From Vibrio caribbeanicus ATCC BAA-2122 (GTDB taxonomy: Bacteria > Pseudomonadota > Gammaproteobacteria > Enterobacterales > Vibrionaceae), in contig NZ_AEIU01000075.1 of assembly GCF_000165125.1 (NCBI RefSeq), positions 1 to 64,000 of the forward strand: a DNA stretch of 64,000 bases, read 5' to 3'. Position 1 is the first letter of the stretch. The number at the start of each line of letters is the position of its first letter. A program made the translations under genes and the position numbers. A model generated the notes under the pieces. That model saw only the letters and a program-made list of their open reading frames with translations. It was not told the origin of the DNA and made no database searches. Below, piece by piece: positions 17,174 to 25,118 of the stretch.

Positions 17174-18094
17174 ATGAATAAGTTAGTCGTTTTGGGGAGT
17201 GTTAATGCAGATCATGTTCTCCAAGTACCTTCTTTTCCTCGCCCTGGAGAGACAGTACAAGGTTCTAATTATCAGGTGATCGCAGGTGGGAAAGGTGCTA
17301 ATCAGGCAGTTGCTGCAGCACGATTAAATGCTGATATTGGTTTTATCGCAAGCGTCGGAGATGATTCTTTCGGGATAAATATCAGAGAGAATCTGAGACT
17401 CGAAGGTATCAATATTGATAGCGTTAAGATGCACCCTAACTGTCCAAGCGGTATTGCGATGATTCAGGTTACCGATAGTGGTGAAAACAATATTTGTCTC
17501 TCACCAGAGGCTAACGCTAAATTAACAGCAGAAGCGATAGAGTCAGCACTAGAAAAAGTTCGTCAAGCTGACTATTTATTGATGCAGTTAGAAACCCCAA
17601 TCTGCGGTATCGAGAGAGCAGCGCAAGTTGCAAAGGAAGCGAAAACTAAAATTATCTTAAATCCAGCACCAGCTCGAGAACTCTCAGATGAGCTACTTTC
17701 GAAAATCGATATCATTACACCGAATGAAACTGAAGCCGAATTATTGACCGGAGTGAAAGTTGATGGTGCAGAGAGTGCACAAGAGGCGGCCAAGATTCTC
17801 CATGAAAAAGGCGTTGATGTGGTGATCATAACCTTGGGCGCAAAGGGCGTGTTTTTGAGTGAAAGAGAACAGGGCGAGCTCATTCCAGGTTTTTGTGTTG
17901 AAGCAAAAGATACCACAGCAGCGGGCGATACCTTTAATGGTGCATTTGTCACTGGTTTATTGGAGCAAATGACAGTAAGATCAGCAATTAGCTTTGCACA
18001 TGCCGCGGCTGCCATTTCAGTGACTCGTCTAGGGGCACAAACGTCGATTCCAAACAGGCATGAGGTGGAGGTCTTTAAAGAAAGTCAGTATTGA
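17174..18094 (+). CDS. rbsK: Ribokinase
   Basis: 306 aa, PfkB family. The N-terminal glycine pair (AGGKGANQAVAAARL) and C-terminal anion hole with catalytic Asp (TTAAGDTFNGAF) are both intact. It phosphorylates ribose to ribose-5-phosphate, closing the uptake pathway. AGGAAG lies just upstream of ATG. The stop is ten bases before rbsR. Confidence 0.95.
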   Translation: MNKLVVLGSVNADHVLQVPSFPRPGETVQGSNYQVIAGGKGANQAVAAARLNADIGFIASVGDDSFGINIRENLRLEGINIDSVKMHPNCPSGIAMIQVTDSGENNICLSPEANAKLTAEAIESALEKVRQADYLLMQLETPICGIERAAQVAKEAKTKIILNPAPARELSDELLSKIDIITPNETEAELLTGVKVDGAESAQEAAKILHEKGVDVVIITLGAKGVFLSEREQGELIPGFCVEAKDTTAAGDTFNGAFVTGLLEQMTVRSAISFAHAAAAISVTRLGAQTSIPNRHEVEVFKESQY

Positions 18095-18104
18095 GGGAGG
18101 TAAT

Positions 18105-19145
18105 ATGGCGACAATGAAGGATATTGCTAAGTTAGCGGGAGTTTCCACCTCTACGGTTAGCCATGTTATTAACCAGACCCGGTTTGTTAGTGAAGAAATT
18201 TCACTTAGGGTCAATAATGCAGCAAAAGCGTTAAACTATTATGCACCGTCAGCATTGGCTCGCAGTCTGAAAGTTAATCGTACCAACACAATAGGAATGT
18301 TAGTGACGACTTCAACCAATCCTTTTTTTGGTGAAGTCGTAAAGGGTGTTGAGAGAAACTGTTATCAGCAAGGTTACAACCTTATTCTTTGTAATACCGA
18401 AGGCGATAACGCTCGAATGCGTGATTCAATTAACACCTTAATGCAAAAGCGTGTTGATGGTTTTATATTGATGTGCTCTTCGCTTGAAGGTGAGCGTATT
18501 GATGTATTTGAGCGTTATCCGGACGTTCCTGTCGTTGTTATGGACTGGGGACCTATGCTGTTCACCAAAGATAAAATTCAAGACAACTCTCTATTGGGGG
18601 GCTATTTGGCAACCCAGCATCTTATTGATAACGGTCATACCAATATCGGCTGTATTACGGGCCCGCTTATCAAATATCAGGCTCAAATGCGATATGAAGG
18701 TTATAAGCGTGCAATGTTAGAGAAGGGGCTTGAATTTAACGCCGACTGGATCGTTGAGTCAGATTTTGAATGTGAAGGTGGTTATCATGCTTTTAAAACC
18801 ATGTCGGATAGAGGCCGTTTACCCAGTGCTATATTCGTTTCTAACGATATGATGGCAATGGGAATGATTAACGCAGCGAGCGAATTGGGTATTCAGGTAC
18901 CCGAAGATCTTTCCATCATAGGTTATGATGATGTCCACATTGCAAAATTTATGACGCCTTCTCTTACAACCATCCATCAGCCTAAATATCGTCTTGGTGA
19001 AGCTGCAGTGGATACGTTATTACGCAAGCTTAATCATCAATCGGATCAGCCTGAAGTCGTACAACTAGAGCCGACTTTGGTTGTTCGTAAGAGCGTTAGA
19101 AACATTACTGATATTGAAACTTCTGAATACGCAAATAAAAAATGA
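18105..19145 (+). CDS. rbsR: LacI-family ribose operon repressor
   Basis: 346 aa from ATG 18105, preceded by GGGAGG, giving MATMKDIAKLAGVSTSTVSH, almost the same start as E. coli RbsR; a longer frame from 18060 is not credible. It has a LacI helix-turn-helix then a hinge helix (YYAPSALARSLK) and a periplasmic-binding-like ribose domain. It probably binds the two operators at 12940 and 13067 and is released by ribose. The next gene overlaps its stop. Confidence 0.93.
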   Translation: MATMKDIAKLAGVSTSTVSHVINQTRFVSEEISLRVNNAAKALNYYAPSALARSLKVNRTNTIGMLVTTSTNPFFGEVVKGVERNCYQQGYNLILCNTEGDNARMRDSINTLMQKRVDGFILMCSSLEGERIDVFERYPDVPVVVMDWGPMLFTKDKIQDNSLLGGYLATQHLIDNGHTNIGCITGPLIKYQAQMRYEGYKRAMLEKGLEFNADWIVESDFECEGGYHAFKTMSDRGRLPSAIFVSNDMMAMGMINAASELGIQVPEDLSIIGYDDVHIAKFMTPSLTTIHQPKYRLGEAAVDTLLRKLNHQSDQPEVVQLEPTLVVRKSVRNITDIETSEYANKK

Positions 19146-19738
19146 ATATAGTTGATAATGATAGTTATTTTGCTCGGTCTTTTGACAAAGGCTCAGTCTC
19201 TGAAGAAAATTTTAAGGGTATTGAGTTCGAGGAATGCCATTTTACAGATTGCGACTTTTCTGACGCCTGCTTTCAGGATTGCCGTTTTATCAACTGTACA
19301 TTCAAATCTTGTAATCTAAGTCTGACTAAGTTTCCTAGAACTCGATTCATGGATATCAGCTTTTCAGAATGTAAGTTAATTGGCATAGATTGGACGAATG
19401 CAGAATGGCCCGTTTATCATAATGATTTTGGCATTAAATATTATCGATGCATCCTTAATGATGCGTCTTATTATGGCTTAACCTTGCAAGAGCTGGTGTT
19501 TGAAGAATGCACGGTTCGTGATGCTGACTTTAGGGAGGGGGATTTCTCTAAGTCGAGTTTTATTGCCTGTGAGTTGAACCGAAGTTTGTTCATGCACACG
19601 AATCTAGAAAATGTAGACTTCAGTGATTCCTCCGATTTTACCATCAACGTGCTACAAAATCGCGTGACGGGAGCAAAATTTTCTCGATATGAGGCATTGA
19701 ATTTACTTGAGAGTTTAGATATTGATTTAGTTGACTAA
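19142..19738 (+). CDS. Pentapeptide-repeat protein (Qnr/McbG-like)
   Basis: 198 aa. Repeats of A(D/N)LXX type run from about residue 25: CHFTDCDFSDACFQDCRF, CTFKSCNLS, ECKLIGIDW, and after a break CTVRDADFREGDFSKSSF through ENVDFSD. The C-terminus (GAKFSRYEALNLLESLDID) has the capping helix seen in Qnr-like proteins. Such right-handed quadrilateral helices mimic DNA and can protect DNA gyrase from toxins or quinolones. ATG overlaps the rbsR stop (ATGA), so it is translationally coupled to a ribose repressor, which is unusual. It is not identical to known Qnr proteins by eye. Confidence 0.8.
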   Translation: MNIVDNDSYFARSFDKGSVSEENFKGIEFEECHFTDCDFSDACFQDCRFINCTFKSCNLSLTKFPRTRFMDISFSECKLIGIDWTNAEWPVYHNDFGIKYYRCILNDASYYGLTLQELVFEECTVRDADFREGDFSKSSFIACELNRSLFMHTNLENVDFSDSSDFTINVLQNRVTGAKFSRYEALNLLESLDIDLVD

Positions 19739-19876
19739 AAGAGTCTAACATATCCAGAGTTCTCAGATTACCGGATTGAGCGATAATAGCTTAACTTGTA
19801 GGTGAAGGCGTCTTGTTAACTTTAGTTAATTGGACATATCTAGATTTAAATCAACAGATATCGAGATTGTATAAAA

Positions 19877-20410
19877 ATGGGAAAAGTGGTTATTCGGCCC
19901 GCCACCCAAAATGAATTAAAAACGATTTATTCTCTTGTGACGTCCAATAAAGAGTGGACTCGGTATAATGGGCCTTATTTTTCTTACACGCCCCCGTCTT
20001 TAGAAGAATTCAAAAGCACAACGTTTGCCTCTCTTTTGGTAGGACGAGATGCTCAGGTCATTGTCTATGAAAATCATGTGGTTGGTATGGTCAGTTGTTA
20101 TTGGGAATGTAAAGAAACACGTTGGCTAGAGGCAGGCATCGTGATTTATGACGCTTTATTTTGGGGAAAAGGTATCGCGTTAGAAGCAATCCCACTTTGG
20201 GTTTCCCACCTCTTTAAGCACAATACAATTGAACGAGTGGGTTTGACAACATGGTCAGGGAACCCCCGAATGATGGCTCTTGCTGAAAAGCTGGGTTTTC
20301 AACAAGAAGCAAGGCTTAGGAAGGTTCGTTATTATGAGGGGTGTTATTATGACTCAGTAAAATACGGACTGCTGAGATCTGAATGGGAACAAAACTCTAT
20401 ACCTAAGTGA
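19877..20410 (+). CDS. GNAT acetyltransferase (RimJ/RimL type)
   Basis: 177 aa, Acetyltransf_3 fold. The acetyl-CoA loop is LFWGKGIALEAIPL and the later GNPRMMALAEKLGFQQEARLRK is the family's conserved C-terminal half. Substrate unknown: relatives modify ribosomal protein N-termini, antibiotics or small metabolites. It is a single gene. A half-copy of the repeat family (tatacctaagtgacttcaaa) overlaps its 3' end. Confidence 0.83.
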   Translation: MGKVVIRPATQNELKTIYSLVTSNKEWTRYNGPYFSYTPPSLEEFKSTTFASLLVGRDAQVIVYENHVVGMVSCYWECKETRWLEAGIVIYDALFWGKGIALEAIPLWVSHLFKHNTIERVGLTTWSGNPRMMALAEKLGFQQEARLRKVRYYEGCYYDSVKYGLLRSEWEQNSIPK

Positions 20411-20667
20411 CTTCAAAATGAAAACGCTTTGAGTGGTAATTACTCATCACTTAATAAGTCACTGATCCATTATTAAATTTGTCTTTTAGAGTTCATTAAC
20501 TCACTATTATTATTTTAATATTGCTGGAATAGCTGTAGCTGTGAAGGCTACCTCCATTATTGAATTATCGAGTGTTTTGTCACATTTACAGCCTATGTTT
20601 TAATTCATCTGCGTAAACTTTCTTACTTATAACCCCATAACCGCTATCAACTTTAGCCAGAGGAAAG

Positions 20668-21924
20668 ATGATGAATAAAACAGTGCATAAGTATCTTACT
20701 ATACTCGTGCTCTCTTTGGCTGGAAGTTCTATCTATGCTCTCCCTTATATAAAGTATGTATTTTATGACGTTCAGCTTTCTGTGATGAACATCAGTCATA
20801 TGGAATCTGGCATGCTCATTTCAGTCTACGCTCTTGGCTGCATGCTCACTTACATTCCTGGGGGGATGCTGACTGACCGTATCTCTCAGAGCAAGGCAAT
20901 GGGGTTTTCATTGATAGGTACTGCAACTCTTGGGGTGGTGTACATGTTTACGCTATCTTATAGTGTTGCTCTGGTTATCTGGTTTCTTTTTGCTGTCACG
21001 ACGACTTTTGTATTCTGGACTTCTTTGATTAAAGCCATAAGTTTAGTTGGTGAAGAAGACGAACAAGCGAGACTTTACGGTCTCTATTACGCTGGAAATG
21101 GTCTAGCTGGAACAGTGATCAATGTTCTCGCTTTAAAGATATCGACACTTACTGAGGATCCTACTCAAGGCTTTATTTATTCTCTAGCAACGTTATGCTG
21201 TTTTTGTTTGTTTTGTGGCATTTTGGTCTTACTTGTTATTCGAGACACGAATAAGGTAGAGGCGCTGGATGAATTCAATTTTGCTGACGTAAAAGGACTC
21301 TTAAAGATGCCAACCTTATGGTGTTTTTCCCTGATCGTCTTTTCAGGTTATGCTGTCTCAAGCAGTACCGCCTATTTCACTCCTTATCTTTCAAATGTGG
21401 TTGGTATCTCGATTGAGGATACTGGCTTATTTTCGATTATTCGGAGTCATTTATTTTATCTTATTGCACCTTTAGGCGGTTATCTAGCTGATAGAATATT
21501 TCAATCGACAGCTAAACTCTTTACCCTCCTTTTCAGCCTATTAGCACTGACTTTATCAGGTGTCTTGTTTCTTCCTAGTTCAATGGGAGAGCTATGGATA
21601 AGTGTTTATACATTGTTACCGGGTGCTTTTGGGCTCATGCTCTACGGCTTGGTATTCTCGATCATACGTGAAACAGGTATTCCATTAAAAGTTGCAGGGA
21701 CGGCGATAGGTATTGCATCTCTAATCGGATACACTCCAGACTTATTTATGTCGACTTTATTTGGCTATTGGCTCGATCGCTTCCAGAATGATGGCTATTG
21801 GTTAATTTTTCTTACTTTAGCTGGTATTTCAGTATCAGGGGTAATTCTCTCTGCCGTTGTTTTCAAGAAAAATATTGGAGTAAAAGAGGTGACAGTAGAA
21901 AGGAGCGAGTTGAATATTGCTTAA
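20668..21924 (+). CDS. MFS transporter
   Basis: 418 aa with about 12 membrane helices. The motif-A loop between helices 2 and 3 is GGMLTDRISQSKAMG, typical of the major facilitator superfamily; the equivalent between 8 and 9 is GGYLADRIFQS. The substrate cannot be named. GAGGAAAG precedes two successive ATGs (20668 and 20671). No regulator gene is adjacent. Confidence 0.85.
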   Translation: MMNKTVHKYLTILVLSLAGSSIYALPYIKYVFYDVQLSVMNISHMESGMLISVYALGCMLTYIPGGMLTDRISQSKAMGFSLIGTATLGVVYMFTLSYSVALVIWFLFAVTTTFVFWTSLIKAISLVGEEDEQARLYGLYYAGNGLAGTVINVLALKISTLTEDPTQGFIYSLATLCCFCLFCGILVLLVIRDTNKVEALDEFNFADVKGLLKMPTLWCFSLIVFSGYAVSSSTAYFTPYLSNVVGISIEDTGLFSIIRSHLFYLIAPLGGYLADRIFQSTAKLFTLLFSLLALTLSGVLFLPSSMGELWISVYTLLPGAFGLMLYGLVFSIIRETGIPLKVAGTAIGIASLIGYTPDLFMSTLFGYWLDRFQNDGYWLIFLTLAGISVSGVILSAVVFKKNIGVKEVTVERSELNIA

Positions 21925-22533
21925 AATATCCGATTATTCCAAGACAAAGGATTCAAACCACTATCGAGTCAGTCTGCTTTTCGAGACTCAAAAGATCTAG
22001 ATTCCTTGAATCTAAGGATTATCTATTTTCAATGAGATTTATTTTGGTTGTCTCAATATGTAGACACTTTTTGTTAAGATTTGGGCGATAAGTCATAACA
22101 AAAAAATCCTATTATTAGTTGTGGCGCTTATTATTTTTATCTAAATTGGACAAATGTATCTATATCGACCTTGCTCTTGAGTAACTAGGAAACTGTACAA
22201 ACTTTCCGGTTTTGAAGCGTGTTTTTGGTTATGTTCTTATTTGTTTTTATTTTTTAAGTTAATGATATAATTTCGTTTTTTTGGTTGACTTTAAGTTCTA
22301 GGGAACCAAGGGATATACTATAGTTTTACCTATTTTATCTGTTTTTATATATGATTTGACTTGGTTGGTATTATAAGAAACATTGTATTTTTGTTTCATC
22401 AATTGTTTTTTTGTCATCATTTTTGACAAAAAAATACATAATAATTCTCTTTGGAATTACTTCTTGATTTTTATTTTTATATTGATATAAAACTTAATTG
22501 AATTACGTTTTATAAACTAGGAAAATAAAAAAA
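21925..22533. other. Long AT-rich leader region upstream of tpx
   Basis: 609 bases without a credible gene. It has a perfect palindrome tagattccttgaatcta at 21998-22014, just after the MFS gene. It also has a second inverted repeat at 22406-22434 (seven T then GTCA, loop, TGAC then seven A), 100 bases before tpx. A small RNA or a long 5' leader is possible but cannot be shown from sequence. Confidence 0.4.
22406..22434. promoter_or_regulatory. T7-GTCA / TGAC-A7 inverted repeat upstream of tpx
   Basis: Perfect 11-base arms (tttttttgtca and tgacaaaaaaa) around a seven-base loop. It can be a bidirectional terminator or a protein-binding palindrome controlling tpx. Confidence 0.5.
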
Positions 22534-23034
22534 ATGACACAAGTTGCATTTCAAGGTCAAGCAATCAATCTTACTGGTCAATTTCCACAAACAGGTACCC
22601 AAGCTCCTGAGTTTACACTTTGCGGCGCTGAGCTAAATGAAGTAACACTCGAAACTCTAAAAGGTAAAAAGACAGTACTTAATATCTTCCCAAGCGTAGA
22701 TACTCCTGTTTGTGCGGCGAGTGTAAGAGAATTCAATAAGAAAGTTACTGAGGTAAATGATGCTGCCGTAGTTTGTATCTCAGCTGACTTACCTTTTGCT
22801 ATGGCTCGCTTCTGTGGTGCAGAAGGTATCGAAAATGTCCAATCAGCCTCTTTCTTCCGCTCTCCTGAATTTGCGGAGGCGTACGGTGTTAAGTTAGCTG
22901 AGGGACCATTGGCTGGTTTGGCTGCTCGTGCAGTTGTTGTTCTTGATGAAGAAGGCCGTGTTATCCATTCTGAACTGGTTTCTGAGATTACTGATGTTCC
23001 AAACTACGATGCTGCAATGGAAGCTTTAAGGTAA
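22534..23034 (+). CDS. tpx: Thiol peroxidase, cytoplasmic 2-Cys
   Basis: 166 aa, the Tpx length. The peroxidatic motif SVDTPVC gives Cys60 and the resolving Cys94 is in ADLPFAMARFC, so this is an atypical 2-Cys peroxiredoxin. It reduces hydrogen peroxide and small alkyl hydroperoxides with thioredoxin. No signal peptide. A paralogue starts four bases after its stop. Confidence 0.95.
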   Translation: MTQVAFQGQAINLTGQFPQTGTQAPEFTLCGAELNEVTLETLKGKKTVLNIFPSVDTPVCAASVREFNKKVTEVNDAAVVCISADLPFAMARFCGAEGIENVQSASFFRSPEFAEAYGVKLAEGPLAGLAARAVVVLDEEGRVIHSELVSEITDVPNYDAAMEALR

Positions 23035-23038
23035 GACA

Positions 23039-23659
23039 GTGAAAAAAATAATCTTAGCAACTGCGTTATGTTTTTCTGCAGGTACCTTTGCTGAATCAAA
23101 AGATACCTATTCAACAACGTCTGAGACAGCCCCCTTTGGAAAAGAGCAAATTGTGACTTTAAACGCAAGCAATAAGTTTACGCTCTCAGGGAAGGCAATC
23201 AAGGTAGGGGATTATATGCCCTCAGCTAATCTTATGACGTCAGATCTGAAGCCTTTTGATACGAGTGATAAGACAAACAGTGTGAAGATATACAGTGTCT
23301 TGACCTCTGTAGACACGCCGGTTTGTGTTCAACAAGGGATCGACTTGTCGAACTATATCTCTAAGCATCAATCAAAACTTAAAGGTATTGAGTTCTACGC
23401 TATCAGTGCTGATACCCCTTTTGCTCAGCAGCGTTATATCAAAAATAACTCCTTGTCTTCGGTAACTTACCTTTCTGATTCATCAAAGCATGAGTTTGGA
23501 ATGAATACAGGTTCTCAAATCGAGGAGTTAGGATTATTGACAAGAAGTATCATTGTTGTTGATAAGAATAATAAAATTGTTTATGTTCAGAGAGTTCCAG
23601 AATTAACAACAATTCCTGATTTGGAAAATGCAGTTGATCGAGCGCAAAAAATACTTTGA
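23039..23659 (+). CDS. Exported 1-Cys thiol-peroxidase paralogue
   Basis: 206 aa from a GTG start inside the tail of tpx (aaggtaagacaGTG). A signal peptide (MKKIILATALCFSAGTFAES) precedes a Tpx domain. The peroxidatic motif SVDTPVC is intact (Cys96), but the position of the resolving Cys is Ile134 (ADTPFAQQRYI). It should therefore be a periplasmic 1-Cys enzyme needing another reductant. It is transcribed with tpx and ends at a strong terminator. Confidence 0.85.
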   Translation: MKKIILATALCFSAGTFAESKDTYSTTSETAPFGKEQIVTLNASNKFTLSGKAIKVGDYMPSANLMTSDLKPFDTSDKTNSVKIYSVLTSVDTPVCVQQGIDLSNYISKHQSKLKGIEFYAISADTPFAQQRYIKNNSLSSVTYLSDSSKHEFGMNTGSQIEELGLLTRSIIVVDKNNKIVYVQRVPELTTIPDLENAVDRAQKIL

Positions 23660-23675
23660 TAGTCGTATTAAAGAT

Positions 23676-23706
23676 AAAACATGCTGCTTTATGTAGCATG
23701 TTTTAT
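23676..23706 (+). terminator. Rho-independent terminator after the tpx pair
   Basis: The stem aaaacatgct / agcatgtttt is followed by further Ts. It ends the two-gene tpx operon. Confidence 0.88.
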
Positions 23707-23754
23707 TAATAGACGCTGGTGACTCGACCAAATCAATACAACAAGGATGTTACA

Positions 23755-24426
23755 TTGAAAAAACTCTTAGGCGTCACTTTAATATCTACTTTTTTGTTAG
23801 GTTGCTTCGATAGAGGGCAAGCGAAAGACGAAGCAAATCCAATAAGCCAAAAGATCGAGACAAGATATGAAGGCTTATATATTTCAAAATCCGGTGATAA
23901 AACTTACGCATTGGTTGCAGATGATGATCAAGGCGATGTTTTTTTGTTTAATTTTACATCTTCTCCCTCCCCTTTTAATGAGGTAATAGTTCCTCAATCC
24001 TTTATTCAAACTCAAAATAGTATTGTTTATAGTGCCTACAAGCAAAGTAGCCAATCAGATTGGGGTAATTCTGATGGTCAGACCTTGCGCATTCAATTTT
24101 CGGAAAACACCGCGTACATTGAGCAGTTCGATGTATCTTTGGGTAAAGTTCAGAGTCTTGACTTATCGCATGCTAATGCGGCTTGGAACTTTAATGAGGG
24201 GTCCTTTAGTTTTTATGATTCAGTAAGCAGTAATACTTACAAAGGGACTTTAGAGCAAGACTCATCTGGATACTGGGAACTTGATAACAGCAAACCATTT
24301 TCTGATGATTCCTCAAACCTCTCATCAAGTGATGCTGATATGGTCTTGTTTATTTATGATAATGTTACCTATGCGATGATCTCAGATAAAAATAAAGAAC
24401 GCTTTGTTTTGGTTGATGTGAGATAG
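23755..24426 (+). CDS. Lipoprotein, unknown function
   Basis: 223 aa from TTG 23755, with AAGGA eight bases upstream. This gives MKKLLGVTLISTFLLGCFDR with a clear lipobox (LLGC, lipidated Cys17); the longer GTG reading at 23719 spoils the signal peptide. The mature part is beta-rich, with repeated aromatic turns (YEGLYISKSGDKTYAL), but I do not recognise the family. Outer-membrane anchoring is likely because the residue after Cys is Phe, not Asp. Confidence 0.72.
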   Translation: MKKLLGVTLISTFLLGCFDRGQAKDEANPISQKIETRYEGLYISKSGDKTYALVADDDQGDVFLFNFTSSPSPFNEVIVPQSFIQTQNSIVYSAYKQSSQSDWGNSDGQTLRIQFSENTAYIEQFDVSLGKVQSLDLSHANAAWNFNEGSFSFYDSVSSNTYKGTLEQDSSGYWELDNSKPFSDDSSNLSSSDADMVLFIYDNVTYAMISDKNKERFVLVDVR

Positions 24427-24740
24427 TTTTAGTCTAAAAAGGGCTAAAGCAGTTGTTTTTCTGGTTTAGCCTAAATTCTTCATAGTGTTTTTTCGGCATA
24501 TTGATTAAATATAAAAAGCGTTGCTTTAAATTAAATTTTAATAAAATTAACAGTAAATAATCCCGTGGTTAAATAAAAGTTAAATTCATTAGGTTTTTAA
24601 ATTTCCTTTTTAATAATTAAAATTATATTTTGTTTCATTTTTTCATGTTGGAAAATTAATTTTCATTTTTGAAATGAACCTTGATTATATATTCTATCTA
24701 ATGAAATACTATTTCATTAATTTTTTAAATAGAGGTTTAT
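24427..24740. other. AT-rich spacer before dgkA with weak hairpin
   Basis: 314 bases. A possible hairpin at 24444-24471 (ggctaaagcag / ctggtttagcc) may end the lipoprotein transcript. The rest is AT-rich and must carry the dgkA-eptA promoter; no two-component binding site was recognised. Confidence 0.4.
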
Positions 24741-25112
24741 ATGAAGCCAAATACTAAAGGCTTAACAAGGGTTATTTATGCAACATGCTATTCTTGGAAG
24801 GGAATGAAGGCTGCATGGAAATATGAAGCAGCATTTAGACAAGAAATCATACTTATGATAACGCTTTCGTTCCTTGCTTATATATTACCTGTTACAGCTC
24901 TTGAGCGTGTTGTGATGATCTTTAGTCTAGCACTTGTGGTGGTGGTCGAGCTCATTAATTCATCGATAGAAGCAGCAGTAGATAGGATTGGAGATGAGTG
25001 GCATGAACTAAGCGGACGCGCTAAAGATATTGGTTCAGCAGCGGTTTTTGTGTCCTTGATCTTAGCTATTTTTACTTGGATATCAATTTTAGTTGACAAC
25101 TTGGTAGGATAA
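24741..25112 (+). CDS. dgkA: Diacylglycerol kinase
   Basis: 123 aa, a three-helix membrane protein of DgkA type. The conserved family segment VVELINSSIEAAVDRIG contains the catalytic Glu and Asn. It rephosphorylates diacylglycerol in the inner membrane. Its neighbour (seven bases on) releases diacylglycerol when it moves phosphoethanolamine from phosphatidylethanolamine to lipid A, so DgkA recycles the by-product. Confidence 0.93.
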   Translation: MKPNTKGLTRVIYATCYSWKGMKAAWKYEAAFRQEIILMITLSFLAYILPVTALERVVMIFSLALVVVVELINSSIEAAVDRIGDEWHELSGRAKDIGSAAVFVSLILAIFTWISILVDNLVG

Positions 25113-25118
25113 TCAGCG

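Noticed and set aside
17572-18015. Minus-strand 147-aa ORF over rbsK
   Set aside because: Antisense shadow; rbsK has all ribokinase motifs.
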